In this document: positions 47,266 to 58,506 of the stretch, piece after piece | Layout of the letters: each line of letters opens with the position of its first letter | How positions within the stretch are numbered: position 1 is the stretch's first letter | From: Hygrocybe punicea | Lineage: Eukaryota; Basidiomycota; Agaricomycetes; Agaricales; Hygrophoraceae | Direction: 5' to 3' | Assembly (NCBI GenBank): GCA_963556145.1 | Contig: OY744461.1 | Coordinates: 620,001-684,000, forward strand | DNA length: 64,000 nucleotides | Made by a program: the position numbers and the translations under genes | Notes under the pieces: generated by a model | Seen by the model: only the letters and a program-made list of their open reading frames with translations | What the model was told of the DNA's origin: nothing | The model's database searches: none

Positions 47266-48245
47266 ATGTCTGTCTTCGACACAGCGGAACATGTCAGGGC
47301 TCTCTCTGTGTTGCAAACCTATCTGCCGTCCGCCGACTTCATTGCGAGTGCGGGATGGAAGCAGGAAAGAACAGGGCATGTGCTCGTCGCGAAGCCGGCA
47401 GGCAATGATTTAGTGGCTATTGTCGTGGGGAAAGTGCTTGATAACAGGCTGAATTGTGGAGCGGTCGGTGGTCACAGCGGACGTTATGGGCCCCTAGAGA
47501 AGGCCAAGTACCAATTCACATTGGGCCGGCCGGACGACTCGGCATTTGCAGGAGAATATGACAAGGCGTTGGTCAACATCAAAAAACTGCAGGCGTCCAT
47601 TGCAAGGACGGGGAACATGCGGAACCTGGTAATTGAGGAAGGGATTTCCACGAATCTGAGGTTCAGCTCACCGGTTTTCGAGAGACGGGTATGTTTTCTG
47701 GTGATATCTTGGACTGAATATGTGTGAATCCATATGCAGGCGCGTCCGATCTTGAGGAGGGTTCAGTTTATGGGGGGGGGAAGAGGGGACGGGTGGAGGG
47801 GGCTTGGAGGAAGGGGAACGTGGTGAGTGAGTCGCAAAGTTACCTGGGAGGTATTCTAATGGCAGTGGCTTGTGTAGAGGAGGTGGATGCGCTGACACAA
47901 GGGTGGCCGGTGCCAGAGGAGTTTGGTGAAGCCTTCGAGAGGGCCAAATATGAGTATGAAGTGTGTCCGATGAGGCTGTATCGGGAAGACAACAGTTATG
48001 TGGGACCATTGGAGGCGAATACTGTCATGCGTGAGGCTTTGGTGGAGGTACACTTCCGGTTGGAGCATTTCCACATCGGGTCAGGGGAAGCCGCTGTGGA
48101 TTCCTTTACTGGGGTGTTCGAGCAGGTGGTGGTGTTGAGGGCCGGGGCTCCAAAGCCAGTGTCGGTTTATAAGCGGAAGAATTTGGAGGAGGGCCCATAC
48201 AGGCCAAAGCCGTCGCCAGGCATTGCTAGAGGATTAGGTTCATGA
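47266..48245 (+). CDS. Unrecognised two-exon gene with a poly-G frame problem
   Basis: Exon 1 starts MSVFDTAEHVRALSVLQTYL and contains an alpha/beta-looking stretch (HVLVAKPAGNDLVAIVVGKV, GAVGGHSGRYGPLEKAKYQF), ending at FERR before a GTATGT...GCAG intron (about 47692-47741). Exon 2 should continue RPILRRVQFMGGG in one frame, but the long open part (SESQSYLGGILMAVACVEEV, VLRAGAPKPVSVYKRKN) is in another frame. The switch lies at a run of eight Gs at about 47772-47779. A one-base error in the homopolymer, or a genuine frameshift, explains this. Mushrooms have related proteins of unknown function. Total length would be about 305 residues. Confidence 0.5.
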
Positions 48246-48915
48246 GTGGATATGGCATGCTGACTGGTTGCTGACGTGTTGCAGGCATTATGGATGGCAA
48301 GGACTCTTCTGGCCAGGCAGGGGACGTGGTGGGGCCACAGGTGGCCGTGGGGGCAGGGGACAGGGACAAGGAGCATAAGGGGGGGAAGAAGAACATGAAG
48401 GGGTAGGTTGGGGGACTCAATGTAGGATCGCACGGACTCAATGTACAATATGAGAGATGATGCGCTGCGCAGGTGTGTTTGAAAAAACAGCTTATATTGG
48501 AATCAATAAAAAAATGGGGATGCAGAGTGACAATACTGGTCAAGACGGATCTTGAGAGTGGTTCAATACGGTCAGTCAGATTTCGGACAAGGTGTTAGGC
48601 GAGGCCTGAACATCTCTGGTTCAACAAGCAAGGTCCATGGAAGATGCGGCCACGCGTCGACTATTGGCAATGAAAATAATTGCTAGATAGTGTTATAAAC
48701 ACCACCTTACTTGGATTGCCCGCCAGACTGGGGATAGGTCCTGCAAGGCAACAGCAACAGACCTCCGTGAGTTGGCAAGAATCTCCCTTTCAATCCAGGG
48801 CCCAGGAGAATGGGTGCCTGATACAAGAATAAGGTAGAAGTTATGGTCCATTTGGGCGGTCACAGTTGTGCTTCAGCCTAAACTCGATGCTGTACAATTC
48901 TGCTGATGTTGTAGA
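48246..48915. other. Spacer with a direct repeat
   Basis: No gene. Contains TTCAACAAGCAAGGTCC...GCGGCCACGCGTCGAC at 48620-48661, which recurs at 50472-50513, so the HNH gene at 48916-50358 lies between two ~42-bp direct repeats. Confidence 0.5.
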
Positions 48916-50358
48916 CTACTCTGCGGAATCAAGCCATGTTTGGACTTTCTCCTTGGTCCTGTCTGCCTTCATTGCATGTGCTTGACGCTGACCCTTCCTC
49001 GCATTTTGCATCCATAACCCCAAGATCATGTCCGCAAAATCAGGGGTGTTGGTTTCTTGCCGGCCAATTTTCTTTCCCTTTTCCTCTCGCCGCCTGTTAG
49101 CCCGTGCAGTGCGGTCAAGGGTGTGCTGGGGCTCTTTGCCACGCTGATTACCACCTGATACATTAGGCTTCCCATCACCCCCGTCGCCACCGCCGCTGCC
49201 GCCACCGCCATTGCCACCGCCGCTGCCACCACCGCCATTGCCACCACCGCTGCCACCACCGCCATTGCCACCACCGCTGCCGCCACCGCCACCGCCACCG
49301 CCATTCTCGTCATCGTCACCACCATTCTCGTCGTCGCCATTATCTCTATTGTTGTAGTATATGTTCCTCGTGCGTTCTCGAGCGGATCTTATAAATTGGG
49401 GGACTCCCCACGTTTTGAGGGTGGCACAACCATAGGCTATGTCGAAGATCAGAGGCGGTGGCCAGTCATCACTGTCCGATTGTCTTGCATCCGAGTTGTG
49501 AGGAGCTAGGTATATGATTACAACATCATGGACATTGAAGTGCTGAAACGTGAGGCGACTGGCGGCAGCCGATGGTTGTGTGTTGAAGTTGACACCAGCA
49601 ACAGTGGGTTGCGTGACGAGGTCCACGTCGTTGACAGTCATTGCGAAATTGGGGGTCTATGATTTAAATCAACCACATGGAAGACAATCAGGTTAAAAAA
49701 ACAAAAACTGACTTGTAAAAAAGCGACTTGAGAGGTTCCAAAGTGAGAATGCAGAGCAGGATTGAGCAGGATTCCGTTACGTGTATCATTGATGTCGTCC
49801 AAGGGTGGGTCCAGAGCTTCGTGCCTATGATTGGCGAGATTGATCATGTACTTACCCGGCCTGGAATGAGAACTCGAATGATTCAGGAGATATCCAGAAC
49901 ACACCTGGTGTCCTTTTGCGTGAGGAACGACATGACACGCCTCAAAGACTTCTGCACCAGTCATAACACAGCTTCCGTCGCGAGCCTCCACCCTGTCTCT
50001 GAAATTGCCCCGGCTGGTGGTGATATCTGATGCATCCGAAGTTCTGTCGTCCATCAAATCAGGATCGAGCAAAAACGCCTCTAATATAAGGGTGAACGAG
50101 GGCCCTTGGATACCGAGATGACTCACCTTGTGATACATAGTAATAAACTCCAGGCTGTATATTAGCTTGATAATAGTCGACCTCTAAGCCATCAGGTAAA
50201 GTGGAGATGTGGCCTTCGTTGCCGTAGATTGTAAACCCGAGATAACGCAACCAGGTTAGAGGATGTACTGAGAAGCGCTCACACGTGTTGACAGGAATGG
50301 ATAGCGCAGGATGGTATACATTATCGAGTTTCATCCGGAGGTCAACGTTTGCGGCCAT
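48916..50358 (-). CDS. HNH endonuclease-like protein
   Basis: Four exons join in frame: 50127-50358, 49905-50080, 49713-49850 and 48916-49656, giving 428 residues. The start MAANVDLRMKLDNVYHPAL is the only good ATG. Residues around the exon 2-3 join form the mushroom HNH_2 pattern: RDGSCVMTGAEVFEACHVVP (Cys, then the His-containing E-A-C-H block), then NGILLNPALHSHFGT (Asn and His). The protein continues with a conserved C-terminal part, a long Gly/Asn linker (GGGGSGGGNGGG type, 49180-49315) and a basic helical tail (RREEKGKKIGRQETN). HNH proteins cut DNA; the role of this mushroom expansion is unknown. No disabling changes are seen. It lies 188 bp outside the left end of E2, which carries a second HNH-like gene. 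Confidence 0.75.
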
Positions 50359-50545
50359 GGTGGATGAGAGCAAATCTCATATCGCGCGTGTCAACATCAC
50401 CTTGCTTGCAAGGTCATATCCCCCCCCATAATTCTCTGTCAAAGACAAATAGATGTAAATAATTTGTCACCTTCAACAAGCAAGGTCCCTGTTAGACGCG
50501 GCCACGCGTCGACCCCTAGTTAGGTATGGATCATTAATTATTATT

Positions 50546-51500
50546 GTCTTTGTCACATGACTTGTCACAGGTGACTTTCACGCTTTATTTGGAGTCCCAC
50601 AATGCAACTGCGATATCTCATCCAATTCTACTCGAATGTCTAAGCCGTTTGAAATCCTGACTCTCGCGACCTAAATCTCGGTGCATGCCACTCCTTTTGT
50701 CCTAATTCCCTCGTTTCAAATTTTGGATTTTATGGGTGGTGCCCCGATCTGCACACACACTCCGGGACGAAGGAGCACTCGCAGGAACCAAAGTAAAGTA
50801 TACATCTTCTCTTTATGTTGTTCTCTTGGTGCTCAGACCCTTTCCGAGTCATTCAGGATGCTGCAACATTCCGTTTTCCATGCAAGGTCTGGTCCATAGA
50901 TATGGTTTCAGGTGGCTGGCACACCTTCTAGCACAAAAAAGCGGTCAATATATCATGTTCGTATTCTTATCTGAGTGTTCAATTACTTCTGACTTATTCA
51001 GACCCCTCGAGCCCTCCAAATTTCGGTCAAGACGCGCAAGATGGTATACACCAGTTGCAGATACAATGTCAGCCGCAGAATCGATACCGGATCGAAAACT
51101 ACGGTTCGAATTCTGTCTATATCTCATTATATTAGTGCTAACATTGTTTACAACCCATCCAGAGTGTTCTACGTGAGCTGGTGGTGTCGCATATGGTACC
51201 AGACAGCGGCAGGTATGATTCTGTCACCAAAATGGAAGGTATCTCACTTCTGTTTCTCGGGAAGGTTTCCATTGGTTCCCGGAATTGCGAGGAGGGAATG
51301 CCGGCGGTAGGACAGGGTCTGACAGAGGAACACGGACAGATTGGACGATGACATAGTTTGTGCTGTGAGTGGACCGTTTGGGAACGCTCCGGCGTTTGTT
51401 GACGACTCGACATTGTCCAGAACATCCACGAGCTAGTACTAATGTGGAAGAAATGCAGAGGAAGGGTGGGAGATTGATGGGAAATGGAATATGCGCTTGG
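50546..51500 (+). repeat. E2 left terminal inverted repeat
   Basis: Reverse complement of 57531-58506 with a small indel near 50895; frames within it are mirrored at the other end, which is why similar short ORFs appear twice. Confidence 0.9.
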
Positions 51501-51787
51501 GAGAGATGATAGAGAGGCCCTCCGGTCATGCACATACAGGTTGCGCCAGCCAGTTGCCAGAATGTTTGTCTTCCAATAATGTGATCTATCATGACCTTTC
51601 TGTTCATCAATACCACATGTACATATATATTTGTATCTGGCGTAATATTGCAGTGAAAAAGACTTTCAATTGATCGCCCAGAACACGTTCATTGAATTCA
51701 ACTGAGTACAAAAAAATTGTCCATAAATCTATGTCTGAATCTACAGCATGATAGTCCACAAAGTTCACCAAGACGAGTACAGCTTAT

Positions 51788-52974
51788 TCAAACATACCCA
51801 CAGTGCTGAAACCAACCAAAGATTTCTGCCGTCGTGTTTTGATACAATGCTTCGAGCAGCGTACAGGTAACCTCTATCAGCGATAATTCTGTCATGGCAA
51901 GGCGGACGTAGGCGCCATTGCGGCGAAGGTGGTACTTCATGGCTGAGAATGCGAGTTCAATCGGATTATAATCTGGCGAGTAAGGAGGCAAAAATTCGTA
52001 GCGCATGCCGCTGATACATACTGTATCAACTGTCAATCATTCGCACCTGAATCAAGTTACTCACCGGGATGTGATCCGGTCCAGTACATTTGGATCCTTA
52101 TGAATTCGGCAATTATCCATGACAATAACCGAATTCGGCCCCGGAAATGGGGTCATAGTATCCAACAAACGATCAATGAAAATACCGAAGTGATTGGAAT
52201 CGAAAGAGCCTTGTAGGATCTCGCAGTGAAGAAACCCATCATTGAGAGAGAGCGCCGGTAAAACTGAATACCTGTATGAATGCTTAGACATGCTAATCAT
52301 GCAATAGATGAGACATACCGTTGTCCACGACAGAAAAAAGCCTTCCGAACTGCTGGCCTTCCTCGGATCGCCCAAGCCCTTCCTCGGTAAGTTGTACGCC
52401 GGTCAACAGCACTTTCGTCAACAAAGATGAGTTGGTCAGCGTTGTATGTGCCAATCCAGGCCGCAAAGTCTGCACGAAGTTCTGAATTTCGTTCGATTGC
52501 TTCTCGTGTGAGCTAATAATTCTGGAATTAGAGAAGCCTTTCATAGAAAATTGCATTGGTACGTACTTTCTTCATCGTGAATCCACTTCTCCACAGTGCG
52601 CGCCACACTGTATTTAGGGAAACCGATATGCCACACTTGGCTTCTAAATCCAACCGGAGCTCGTCGAGATAAAGGTCAGGCATTTGATCCATCATGGTAA
52701 GTAAATGCTAAATATTGTTATCTAACGCATAGAAAATGTATCGCCGACACCTACGCACCTGGACATCAAAGTCACAGAGGGCCCGATAAGGCCGATGTTT
52801 CGCCCTTGATGCTGGGGTCATAATTTCCCCAGTACGATGGAAGTGTGCTAGAATTCTTTGTACAGAGCGTTTGCTAACATCCGCATACATGCAGATGTCA
52901 TCCAGAGACATTGACGTCGAGAGCCTGACAATAATCCATTGTACAGACTCTGGAATTGATTTGCCTTGAACCAT
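51788..52974 (-). CDS. E2 transposase (Tc1/IS630-like, DDE_3)
   Basis: Five exons fit without any break: 52759-52974, 52567-52707, 52319-52512, 52065-52271 and 51788-52010, giving 326 residues. Residues 1-70 form a helix-turn-helix DNA-binding region (IPESVQWIIVRLSTSMSLDD, DVSKRSVQRILAHF). LYLDELRLDLEAKCGISVSL belongs to the second helical subdomain. The DDE triad is in LIFVDESAVD, VIVMDNCRIHK and YSPDYNPIELAFS. The enzyme would cut and join the element ends. The last intron uses an acceptor directly before GGCATGCGC so that RGMRYEF is kept in frame. All catalytic residues are present, so E2 could still be mobile and could also act on E1-like or MITE ends in trans. Confidence 0.85.
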
Positions 52975-53329
52975 CGGGTGGGGGGATGTTCTGATGTAGG
53001 ACTGGTTCAGGAACGGAGAGAAAGAAGCCGGGAAAGGAAAGGAAGGGTATCGTGGGGGGCAGGAAGATAAGAGATTGTTGTTAGTGTCGTAGGGACCTGA
53101 AGTCAGAAGCCTGTGTCCAGACAGAGACGGCGTTTGATGGCAGGGCGCGTTCAGGGATCAGTGGATGAGGGGAGGAGGGGAGGGGGGGGGCATGAGGTGG
53201 TGGACCAGGAGAACGGTTGACAGTACTGTTCAAGTTGAACTGACGATCAACTGACGACCGTTTTAGGATCCGCGTCTCCGCTGTCATCGCCCTGCCAACC
53301 GACGCACTTGCACTTTCTTCACGAGTCTC

Positions 53330-55198
53330 ACGGGGCGCAAAGCTGTCAAGACGCGGCAACAAGCCGCGAAGGAAAAGCATCAGCTATCAAAGGGTATGTC
53401 AATGTACCCACCTGAATCTCTGACAATGACAACGACTGCAGCCACTGCTGCTACTGCCGCCTTGACTTTGACCACGAAGTCAAGCCGCCCCAGCCGCCAG
53501 TCTTCGAAAGCTGCCAAGTTACTCTTGGGTGAACTTCAGAAGGAGGAGAGCGCAGATGAACCGGCCGCACCTGTCGCCGACGAGGATGAAGACTCTCAGG
53601 AGGACTTTGAGGAAGAAATTAGAGCCGTTGACGAGGAGGATAACGAGGACGAGGAGGCGGAGGTAGTGGAGGTGGAGGATGAGGACGAGGACGAGGAGGC
53701 GGCGGACGAGGAGGACGAGGAGGGCGAGGACGAGGAGGAGGAAGTCGAGAAGCCAAGAGTTGCCGCTAAAAAATCTGCCAAACCCGCTGCTTCTGTGGTC
53801 AAAAAGAAGGTCAAGAAATCCAACAAGGACACAAATGAGTCTGACGACTCAGTGGATGGCATTCGTAGGCGTTTTTCTATGAAGTTTGACTTCAGTTGAC
53901 CTTTTCTCGTTGTTTTTAGCCCCTCGCTTTGATTATACCATGGAGATTCTCAGTAGGGCGAAGCAGTCCCGTTCTATCGAAACCATTTCATCAGGGATGA
54001 CGCTTTATGATCTCAAGCAGAAGATTGCCAAGATCCTAAACATATTCCCGGACTCACTGCAAGTCCAATATCGCTTCAGTATGGATTCGAAAAGTGCCCT
54101 CCCTTGTGCTCTAGACACTCATCAACACTACAACATGCTACTGCAATTACTTCGTGAACGCACTATCCCTCCACGTCTCGCAAATGGCCGACGCTCGACC
54201 CGCAAGATGAAACCCTTCACTCTCCAAGTTTTCAACCAAAGTGACTCGCCCTTTACGCCAGGAAATGAAACCAAGGTATGTAGTATTCATATATTACTGT
54301 GATGTGCAGATTGATAAGAAGGGTTCGGAGATGGCCAAATCAAAGACGAATGCGGCAGCCCCGACCAAGGAAGTGAACACGGCCATGTCCGATTTTCACC
54401 AGCAACGCATTGCTGTACGCCAGACTCTCATGGAATTATGGACATGCAACATGCATAGCCACCCCACCAAACCGGCTTTATGCTTCAAGAATCCTACCAC
54501 AGGCTTATGTCACCCAATCATGGAGAACAACATGAATCACTGGGCCTCACTTCATGTACGCATTTCTTTCTATGTCACAAGTTACTGTTCTAACCATTTT
54601 CCAGATAAAAGATCCCGAAGCATTTCCACTCGACAAGAAACCGGTTGAAATCAATATCCTGGGTAATACTGCCCAAGGACAAGTTATGGCAAAGGCACCG
54701 GAAAATGACATGGGCCAAGCATTTCCGTATGGATGTTACCCGACTCCATTGATGTCACCGACAATGTATTATGCGATGCCACAAATGGTGGTGCCTGGGT
54801 TATCTCAACCTGCAACTCAAATCATGCCGCTGGGCAACCTGCCTACAAGCAATCCACCCGCTGCTGTGCCACTTGCTGCCATGCCCCCTGCTGCTGCACC
54901 ACCAGTGAAGTATCCTCGCATCACTGAGTGGATTCCCTATTGCAATCAACATCCCAACCGCAGTGGTCTAGATCTCACCAGCCTAATTCCAAAATTCCAA
55001 CAGCAAGGATTCATCTATATTAATCAACTCACAAGCAATCGGATGACCATTGAGAAGCTCTCGGCATGGCTTGCCATTCCTCCTGGGACGGCTGATCTAA
55101 TTATTGGGTATGCTGAGGAAGATTGCAAAGGTATTGTTGCTGGGACATTTACAATGGAATTGCAGATGGACTTCGGTGGCCCAGCAGGAGATATTTGA
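53330..55198 (+). CDS. E2 copy of the conserved Ub-like/SAM-like element protein
   Basis: The segment matching exon 1 of the E1 gene is at 53330-53394 (GRKAVKTRQQAAKEK), but its first codon is ACG where E1 has ATG, so the start is uncertain; the ATG at 53396 lies in the intron (53395-53441). Exon 2 gives RPSRQSSKAAKLLLGELQ and a very acidic stretch (E/D runs, 53560-53750), then Lys/Ala repeats. After an intron comes a ubiquitin-like segment (TMEILSRAKQSRSIETISSG, LYDLKQKIAKILNIFPDSL, 53939-54060), then QLLRERTIPPRLANGRRSTR. The Cys/His segment is LWTCNMHSHPTKPALCF...GLCHPIMENNMNHWASLH (54436-54555), followed by IKDPEAFPLDKKPVEINILG, a Pro/Ala linker and a SAM-like end (ITEWIPYCNQHPNRSGLD, GFIYINQLTSNRMTIEKLSA). 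Better conserved than the E1 copy. A nuclear protein-interaction role is possible but unproven. Confidence 0.7.
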
Positions 55199-55363
55199 TG
55201 TGGTCCAGAAATAGTCGTAGATTTTTTGCTTGTACTGACTACATTTTCAACAAGTAGCCATTGTCCCTTGTCTGGCTTGTAGAGCGGTTTCGATCCCAGG
55301 AACTAACAGACGTGCACGAGTGAAGGTCATTGTTCAGCGCAAAACGGCACGTAGGACGTCGAC

Positions 55364-57203
55364 TTGTCGACAGAGAGTAGAAAGGCATTGGGAACAGACC
55401 GAAATGACGGTGAACAACACGCACAGCCACATCGGCTTCTCATCACATCGATGTCCTCCAGTACCCCAGACCTTGTTCCATCGGACAAAAGAGTGATGCG
55501 GTTTTTCAAATGCAACGACTTGCTCATATACATCAATGGTGAACTGTTCTTCAGTGAGAATGGTGGCTTATTGAATGGAACTTGGAATCTAACCGACTGT
55601 TAGGGTTTAGAACTGGGACCGACGTCTGTTGGGGCAATCTCTGCAGTTGTATGAGCACTCTCATCGGTCTCATTACGGGTTACAACTATGTCTTTCGAGC
55701 AAGAGATTCTTCCACAGACGAGTTGATTCTCTGGAACGTGCAGTCGCGGGAACCCTTTGGAGATTGTAAAGCATACGATTTCTTAGGTCCATCCATTCCG
55801 CCTCAATATCAACTCCTTTTTTCCATTCTTGTCATCTAGTTTCGTTCCAGGGCAAGTCTCCACATAATCCTCGACCAAGAGACCTCCTTTTCCAAGATAT
55901 CCAGCCACGTCCACAGAACAGGAGCAGGAGAGGCACACCTTTAAGGACAGCAACTTCCACTTCCTCATTGTTGGTTACACCCTCTCTCTCAGGCTCGTCT
56001 ACGCCGGTTGAGGGACTGCCGCAGCAGGTCCGCAGTAGTCTGCTAACTCTCCTTTTGACACTTGGTGAATGTAAATCATCCCGTAGATGCTGCGCGGCAG
56101 ACCAAGGACATTGTCTCCGGAAAGGACAGGGACCGTTCAGCCAGTTGGGCCAGGTACCTTGGTATCTGTCATTATTCGCATTACTCGATGCAAAGCTGAA
56201 TGCTTTCTTAGGGATCAGGATCCTTGGAAACAGAGATGCGCGATGAGCGTGCTGCCCATCGTTCTGCCTTGATTCCTTCCCCAATACAGAACAAGGAACG
56301 AGTGAGAAGCTCCCCAATCGAACTGATTACTCATTGACTTCTTTTCAGGCAAGCAAGGCTCCTCAGAGGTGTTGGGACATTTACATGCAATGCTCTATCA
56401 CCGGAACGACAAACCTTGTTGAAGGAGACGTCCTCAAGCCTGCAGACATCGAGGCTGCTCACATTTTCCGTCACGCATACCAGGACCAAGTAAGCTGACC
56501 TCTTGAACAAAGATTCATTGCTCTGATTGATTTATTTCGAGTGGGTATCAAATGGATGGCCAGCAACTTGCATGGATCGCGGACCAGATGAAGACTGTCG
56601 TCACGATTTCACTGGCTATCATCAAATATGCTGTCTCAATAACATGATCCCTCTGCGTGCTGATATTCATCGCCTCTGGGATGCGTACAAAATTGGAATT
56701 GATATCTACGTTCGTCCTAGTGTTCCCGTCTTTGGAATCTCTCTCATATATCAGTCCAACAGGACGACTATCGTGTTATCAGCTTTTCCATGGGGCGCGC
56801 ATATCTCTCATCGCATCACCTTAAGACAACTCATCTGGAAGCCAAACACCGCCCTCTCTCTGAACTCATTATGGACCATCTTGCACAAGGTGTCTATTTG
56901 TGCTGTCTTTTCCCTGAGTCAAGGCATGCCGACCACCAACGAAGGAGCGGTCTTGATTCCGTCGCAGAAGCCATAGAGGCTCCGCTTTCCGAAGAAGACT
57001 CTGAGGATGAGGCCGCTGGCTATCTACCCACCCACATGGAACACCTGAGCCTCCATCGAAGACCGGAGGTATTGACAAGGGCACGAGCAGAGGTCAACCA
57101 ATACAAGCCAAAGGACAGGGAGCATGGCAAGGGTAAGGCCTCCTTTGAAAATTATCTCGATGTCGCCTTATCGATGTGCATTTGTACGCCCTGGGAATGG
57201 TGA
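55364..57203 (+). pseudogene. HNH-nuclease-like cargo gene of E2
   Basis: The core at about 56350-56700 reads CWDIYMQCSITGTTNLVEGD, PADIEAAHIFRHAYQDQ (intron about 56490-56540), then CCLNNMIPLRADIHRLWDAY. This is the HNH_2 pattern C-x-I-T-G, E-A-A-H-I, N-N-M-I-P-L-R-x-D-I-H. The 3' part (GRAYLSSHHLKTTHLEAKHR, LIMDHLAQGVYL, 56790-56900) matches the usual C-terminal half. The 5' part (55364-56340) has Ser/Thr/Pro-rich and Cys-rich blocks in several frames (RVMRFFKCNDLLIYINGELF at about 55490; TSTSSLLVTPSLSGSST near 55950) that do not join cleanly, so the gene is probably damaged. It belongs to the same broad family as the intact gene at 48916-50358 but is clearly divergent. Confidence 0.55.
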
Positions 57204-57530
57204 AGAATTCTCTTGTCAAATTGAAGTCCCTTTTGTTTTCTTTTTGTTATGAACAGTGTAAGAAACTTGCCCAATGGTAATATAGTCAAATCGCTCTCTT
57301 ATGCACAGCTCTTTGCCAAGCCACAAGAGTGTGCAGCTCGTCTCATCTCAGCTGGATCAGTTTCAAGCCAGGGCCCTTGCTCATACCTACACAGGATCAA
57401 CCATTTCCTGAAAATGCGGCACCTGCCATGTGCCGCGTTTGTGCACGAAATGCGGCCAAAATGCGGTATAATGCATGATCATTTGTATGGTTATAACAAC
57501 CGATGTGAGTGATCGGAGTGCCTGTATTGC

Positions 57531-58506
57531 CTCTTCCGAGTGCATATTCCATTTCCCATCAATCTCCCACCCTTCCTCTGCATTTCTTCCACATTAGTAC
57601 TAGCTCGTGGATGTTCTGGACAATGTTGAGTCGTCAACAAACGCCGGAGCGTTCCCAAATGGTCCACTCACGGTACAAACTATGTCATCGTCCAATCCGT
57701 CCGTGTTCCTCTGTCAGACCCTGTCCTACCACCGGCATTCTCTTCTCGCGATTCCGGGAACCAATGGAAACCTTTCCGAGAAACAGAAGTGAGATATCTT
57801 TCATTTTGGTGACAGAATCATACCTGTCGCTGTCTGGTACCATATGCGACACCACCAGCTCACATAGAACACTCTGGATGGGTTGTAAACAATGTTAGCA
57901 CTAATATAATGAGGTATAGACAGAATTCGAACCGTAGTTTTCGATCCGGTATCGATTCTGTGGCTGACATTGTATCTGCAACTGGTGTATACCATCTTGC
58001 GCGTCTTGACCGAAATTTGGAGGGCTCGAGGGGTCTGAATAAGTCAGAAGTAATTGAACACTCAGATAAGAATACGAACATGATATATTGACCGCTTTTT
58101 TGTGCTAGAAGGTGTGCCAGCCACCTGAAACTATATCTATGGACCGAAATACGTGTTGGCCGGACCTTGCATGGAAAATGGAATGTTGCAGCATCCTGAA
58201 TGACTCGGAAAGGGTCTGAGCACCAAGAGAACAACATAAAGAGAAGATGTATACTTTACTTTGGTTCCCGCGAGTGCTCCTTCGTCCCGGAGTGTGTGTG
58301 CAGATCGGGGCACCACCCATAAAATCCAAAATTTGAAACGAGGGAATTAGGACAAAAGGAGTGGCATGCACCGAGATTTAGGTCGCGAGAGTCAGGATTT
58401 CAAACGGCTTAGACATTCGAGTAGAATTGGATGAGATATCGCAGTTGCATTGTGGGACTCCAAATAAAGCGTGAAAGTCACCTGTGACAAGTCACATGAC
58501 AAAGAC
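57531..58506 (-). repeat. E2 right terminal inverted repeat
   Basis: Partner of 50546-51500; the tip is GTCACATGACAAAGAC at 58506. Confidence 0.9.

Larger units (their letters stand above)
50546..58506. mobile_element. Element E2: large TIR element with intact DDE_3 transposase and HNH cargo
   Basis: Inverted ends of ~960 bp (50546-51500 and 57531-58506, few differences) start GTCTTTGTCACATGACTTGT and enclose ~6 kb. Inside: transposase (51788-52974, -), the conserved Ub-like/SAM-like gene (53330-55198, +) and an HNH-like gene (55364-57203, +). The identical 10-mer AATTATTATT lies just outside both ends (50536-50545 and 58507-58516); a 9-10 bp target duplication would be unusual for Tc1/IS630 elements (normally TA), but the motif is low complexity. 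The near-identity of the arms suggests a young element or ongoing conversion between the arms. Confidence 0.85.

Noticed and set aside
51138..51533. Serine-rich protein frame repeated at 57509-57898
   Set aside because: The two are mirror copies within the E2 inverted repeats, not independent genes.
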